Assembly: GCF_001457475.1 (NCBI RefSeq)
Contig: NZ_LN831029.1
Span: 2,294,001-2,358,000, forward strand
Source of the DNA: Achromobacter xylosoxidans
Lineage (GTDB): Bacteria; Pseudomonadota; Gammaproteobacteria; Burkholderiales; Burkholderiaceae_B
Length of the DNA stretch: 64,000 bases
Reading direction: 5' to 3'
This document shows, in pieces, positions 62,704 to 64,000 of the stretch; the stretch's first letter is position 1, and every line of letters begins with the position of its first letter. The notes beneath the pieces were generated by a model, which was not told the origin of the DNA, searched no databases, and saw only the letters and a program-made list of their open reading frames with translations. Made by a program: the position numbers and the translations under genes.

Positions 62704-63627
62704 TCACGCATCGTTTTTCCAGAAGGGATAGAAATTGAACCATTGCAGCGGCGCCTGGCGGCACTGCGCGCCGAGGCGATCGGCATAGCGCTGGGCCCAG
62801 CGGGCGATCTCGGCCTGGCGCGTGGCGCGGGTCCATTCGACGGCGTCCGCCAGGCGCTCCATCGACATGCGGTGGCGCGCGCCATGGCGGGTGCAGAACA
62901 GCAGGTTCACGGGGCAACGCAGCAGCCCGGCCAGCAGCCAGGGGCCCTGCGGCAGCAAGGCGGCATCGCCCAGCAGTTCGACCTGGGCGCTGCGATCGCC
63001 CTTGAGCGGCACGCGGTCGCCGGCGATTGCCAGCCATTCGCCGCGTTCCAGGCGTTGAGCCAGATCGAGCATGACGCCGGCATCCAGTTCGCTGACCTGG
63101 ATCATGCGCAGGCCGCCGCCGGCTTCTTCCAGCAGCCGGCCGAAGTTCACCGCGTGCCGCGTATGCACCAGCACGTTCAAATGGAGCCGGCCGGACTGCT
63201 CGGCCAGCGCGCGGCAGACCTCGATGTTGCCCAGGTGCGAACCCACCAGGATCTGGCCGCGGCCGGCGCCCATCTGCGCCTGCAGGCCGTCGGGGTCGTC
63301 GATGTCCAGGTCCGCCAGGGTGATTCTGCCTTGCCACACGTCGAGCTTGTCGAGCAGCGCCTGCGCGAAGGCCAGGTACTGGCGATAGACCGGGAAGGGC
63401 GTGGGCAGCGGCGCGGCCAGCGCGCCGCCGCGCGCCAGGCGCCGCTGGTAGGCGCCGATGGCGCGCCGGGCGCGCGGTCCGAAGACATAGAAATACAGCA
63501 CCACCAGCCATATCACCGGCGCCACCGCGCGCCGGCCGATGCGGCGCGCGGCCCACGCGGTCAGGCGCAGCAGCGCGGGGTTGCCCCGTTCGCGTTGGCC
63601 GGCCCAGTGCGGATCGGCGGCTGTCAT
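62704..63627 (-). CDS. LpxL/HtrB-like acyltransferase
   Basis: The 307-residue protein has an N-terminal membrane anchor (about 34-50) and the lysophospholipid acyltransferase motif H-x4-E as HLGNIE (His131, Glu136). Further family blocks include VLVHTRHAVNFGRLLEEAG and WLAIAGDRVPL. It may transfer the polyene acyl chain to a lipid or sugar acceptor. In E. coli aryl polyene clusters a glycosyltransferase-acyltransferase fusion occupies this place as I recall; here the two are separate but overlap by 4 bp (63624-63627). Confidence 0.85.
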   Translation of the reverse strand: MTAADPHWAGQRERGNPALLRLTAWAARRIGRRAVAPVIWLVVLYFYVFGPRARRAIGAYQRRLARGGALAAPLPTPFPVYRQYLAFAQALLDKLDVWQGRITLADLDIDDPDGLQAQMGAGRGQILVGSHLGNIEVCRALAEQSGRLHLNVLVHTRHAVNFGRLLEEAGGGLRMIQVSELDAGVMLDLAQRLERGEWLAIAGDRVPLKGDRSAQVELLGDAALLPQGPWLLAGLLRCPVNLLFCTRHGARHRMSMERLADAVEWTRATRQAEIARWAQRYADRLGAQCRQAPLQWFNFYPFWKNDA

Positions 63628-64000
63628 GGACGCGGTCCCGCGGTCAGGCGGCGCAGCAGCAGCGCCGGCGATCGCGCCAGCATGCCGAAGAACAGGCGCG
63701 CGTGCATGCGGCTGATCAGCAGGTTGTCGCGCAGCGCCTTGAAGTGCGAAACGCCGCCAACCGGGTAGACGACGCGCGTGGGCAGCCAGGTCATGGGCAC
63801 GCCGCGCCAGTGCAGGCGCACCAGGATGGCGATGTCGAAGTCCATGCGGCGGCCCACCTGCGCGCCGTCGATCACTCGCAGCACGGATTCGAGCGGGTAG
63901 ATACGGAAGCCGCACATGGCGTCCGGGATGTCGAGCGACAGGGTATTGATCCAGACCCAGACGCGGGTCAGCCAACGGCCGTACAACCGGCTGCGAGGGA
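63624..64000 (-). CDS. Family-2 glycosyltransferase, C-terminal part (partial)
   Basis: The reading frame runs off the window at 64000, so only the last 124 residues are seen. They contain SRLYGRWLTRVWVWINTL, DAMCGFRIYPL and GRRMDFDIAILVRLHWRG, characteristic of DPM1/DPG-like GT2 enzymes of aryl polyene clusters. It overlaps the acyltransferase start by 4 bp. The N-terminal nucleotide-sugar site lies beyond the window. Confidence 0.85.
   Translation of the reverse strand, partial: PRSRLYGRWLTRVWVWINTLSLDIPDAMCGFRIYPLESVLRVIDGAQVGRRMDFDIAILVRLHWRGVPMTWLPTRVVYPVGGVSHFKALRDNLLISRMHARLFFGMLARSPALLLRRLTAGPRP

Overview
This is a GC-rich chromosomal window from a betaproteobacterium, most likely an Alcaligenaceae member of the Achromobacter/Bordetella type. 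The evidence is the order rpmI-rplT-pheS-pheT-ihfA-merR-tRNA-Pro, two Bug-type (tripartite tricarboxylate family) solute receptors, a pgaABCD (bpsABCD-type) exopolysaccharide operon, and many LysR, Lrp, RpiR and AraC regulators. I see no rRNA, insertion sequence, phage gene or CRISPR array. Everything here is inferred from reading the sequence; no database search was run.

Layout. 1-5.9 kb: end of a ComM-like gene, a probable promoter and a 300-nt leader carrying five 11-bp repeats, then ribosomal proteins L35 and L20, both PheRS subunits, IHF alpha, a MerR regulator, and tRNA-Pro(GGG) with a strong terminator. 5.9-12.1 kb: small lipoproteins, a DHA2 drug-efflux protein, a CoA-type Nudix hydrolase, glyoxalase/NIPSNAP/PhzF-fold proteins, a candidate small RNA and an acetyltransferase. 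12.2-24.4 kb: two separate modules that each pair a Bug receptor with a zinc N-acyl-amino-acid hydrolase and face a divergent regulator (RpiR, LysR). Between them lie an Lrp/EamA exporter pair, a YSC84-type lipoprotein, an AGE-family epimerase and several small unknown proteins. 24.6-29.5 kb: an ABC importer operon continuing into a multi-membrane-span cytochrome c and an OsmC protein. 29.5-37.2 kb: LysR/BASS transporter pair, Rieske protein, Atm1-type ABC exporter, aldo/keto reductase, a PepSY membrane operon behind a Fur-box-like site, and a PrpA-like phosphatase. 37.3-42.4 kb: penicillin-binding protein 1A and an AraC/Fsr-type efflux pair.

42.5-54.9 kb: the complete pgaABCD operon for poly-N-acetylglucosamine synthesis and export. 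A membrane diguanylate cyclase with an intact GGEEF and inhibitory site is divergent from it. Then come an S9 peptidase, a lipoprotein, a thioesterase and DNA polymerase IV. 54.9-64 kb: YqeY and, on the minus strand, a compact translationally coupled run (glycosyltransferase, acyltransferase, LolA-like, MMPL exporter, DUF3261, KS, DH, KR, KS). I read this run as the distal half of an aryl-polyene pigment cluster; its proximal half lies beyond position 64000.

The most unusual items are the ABC importer/cytochrome c/OsmC operon of unknown substrate, the paired Bug-deacylase modules, the 11-bp repeats in the rpmI leader with no infC next to them, a promoter-terminator pair enclosing about 160 nt without a gene (11457-11628), three tandem 16-bp repeats downstream of the DHA2 gene, and repeated operator-like motifs at helical spacing in divergent promoters.
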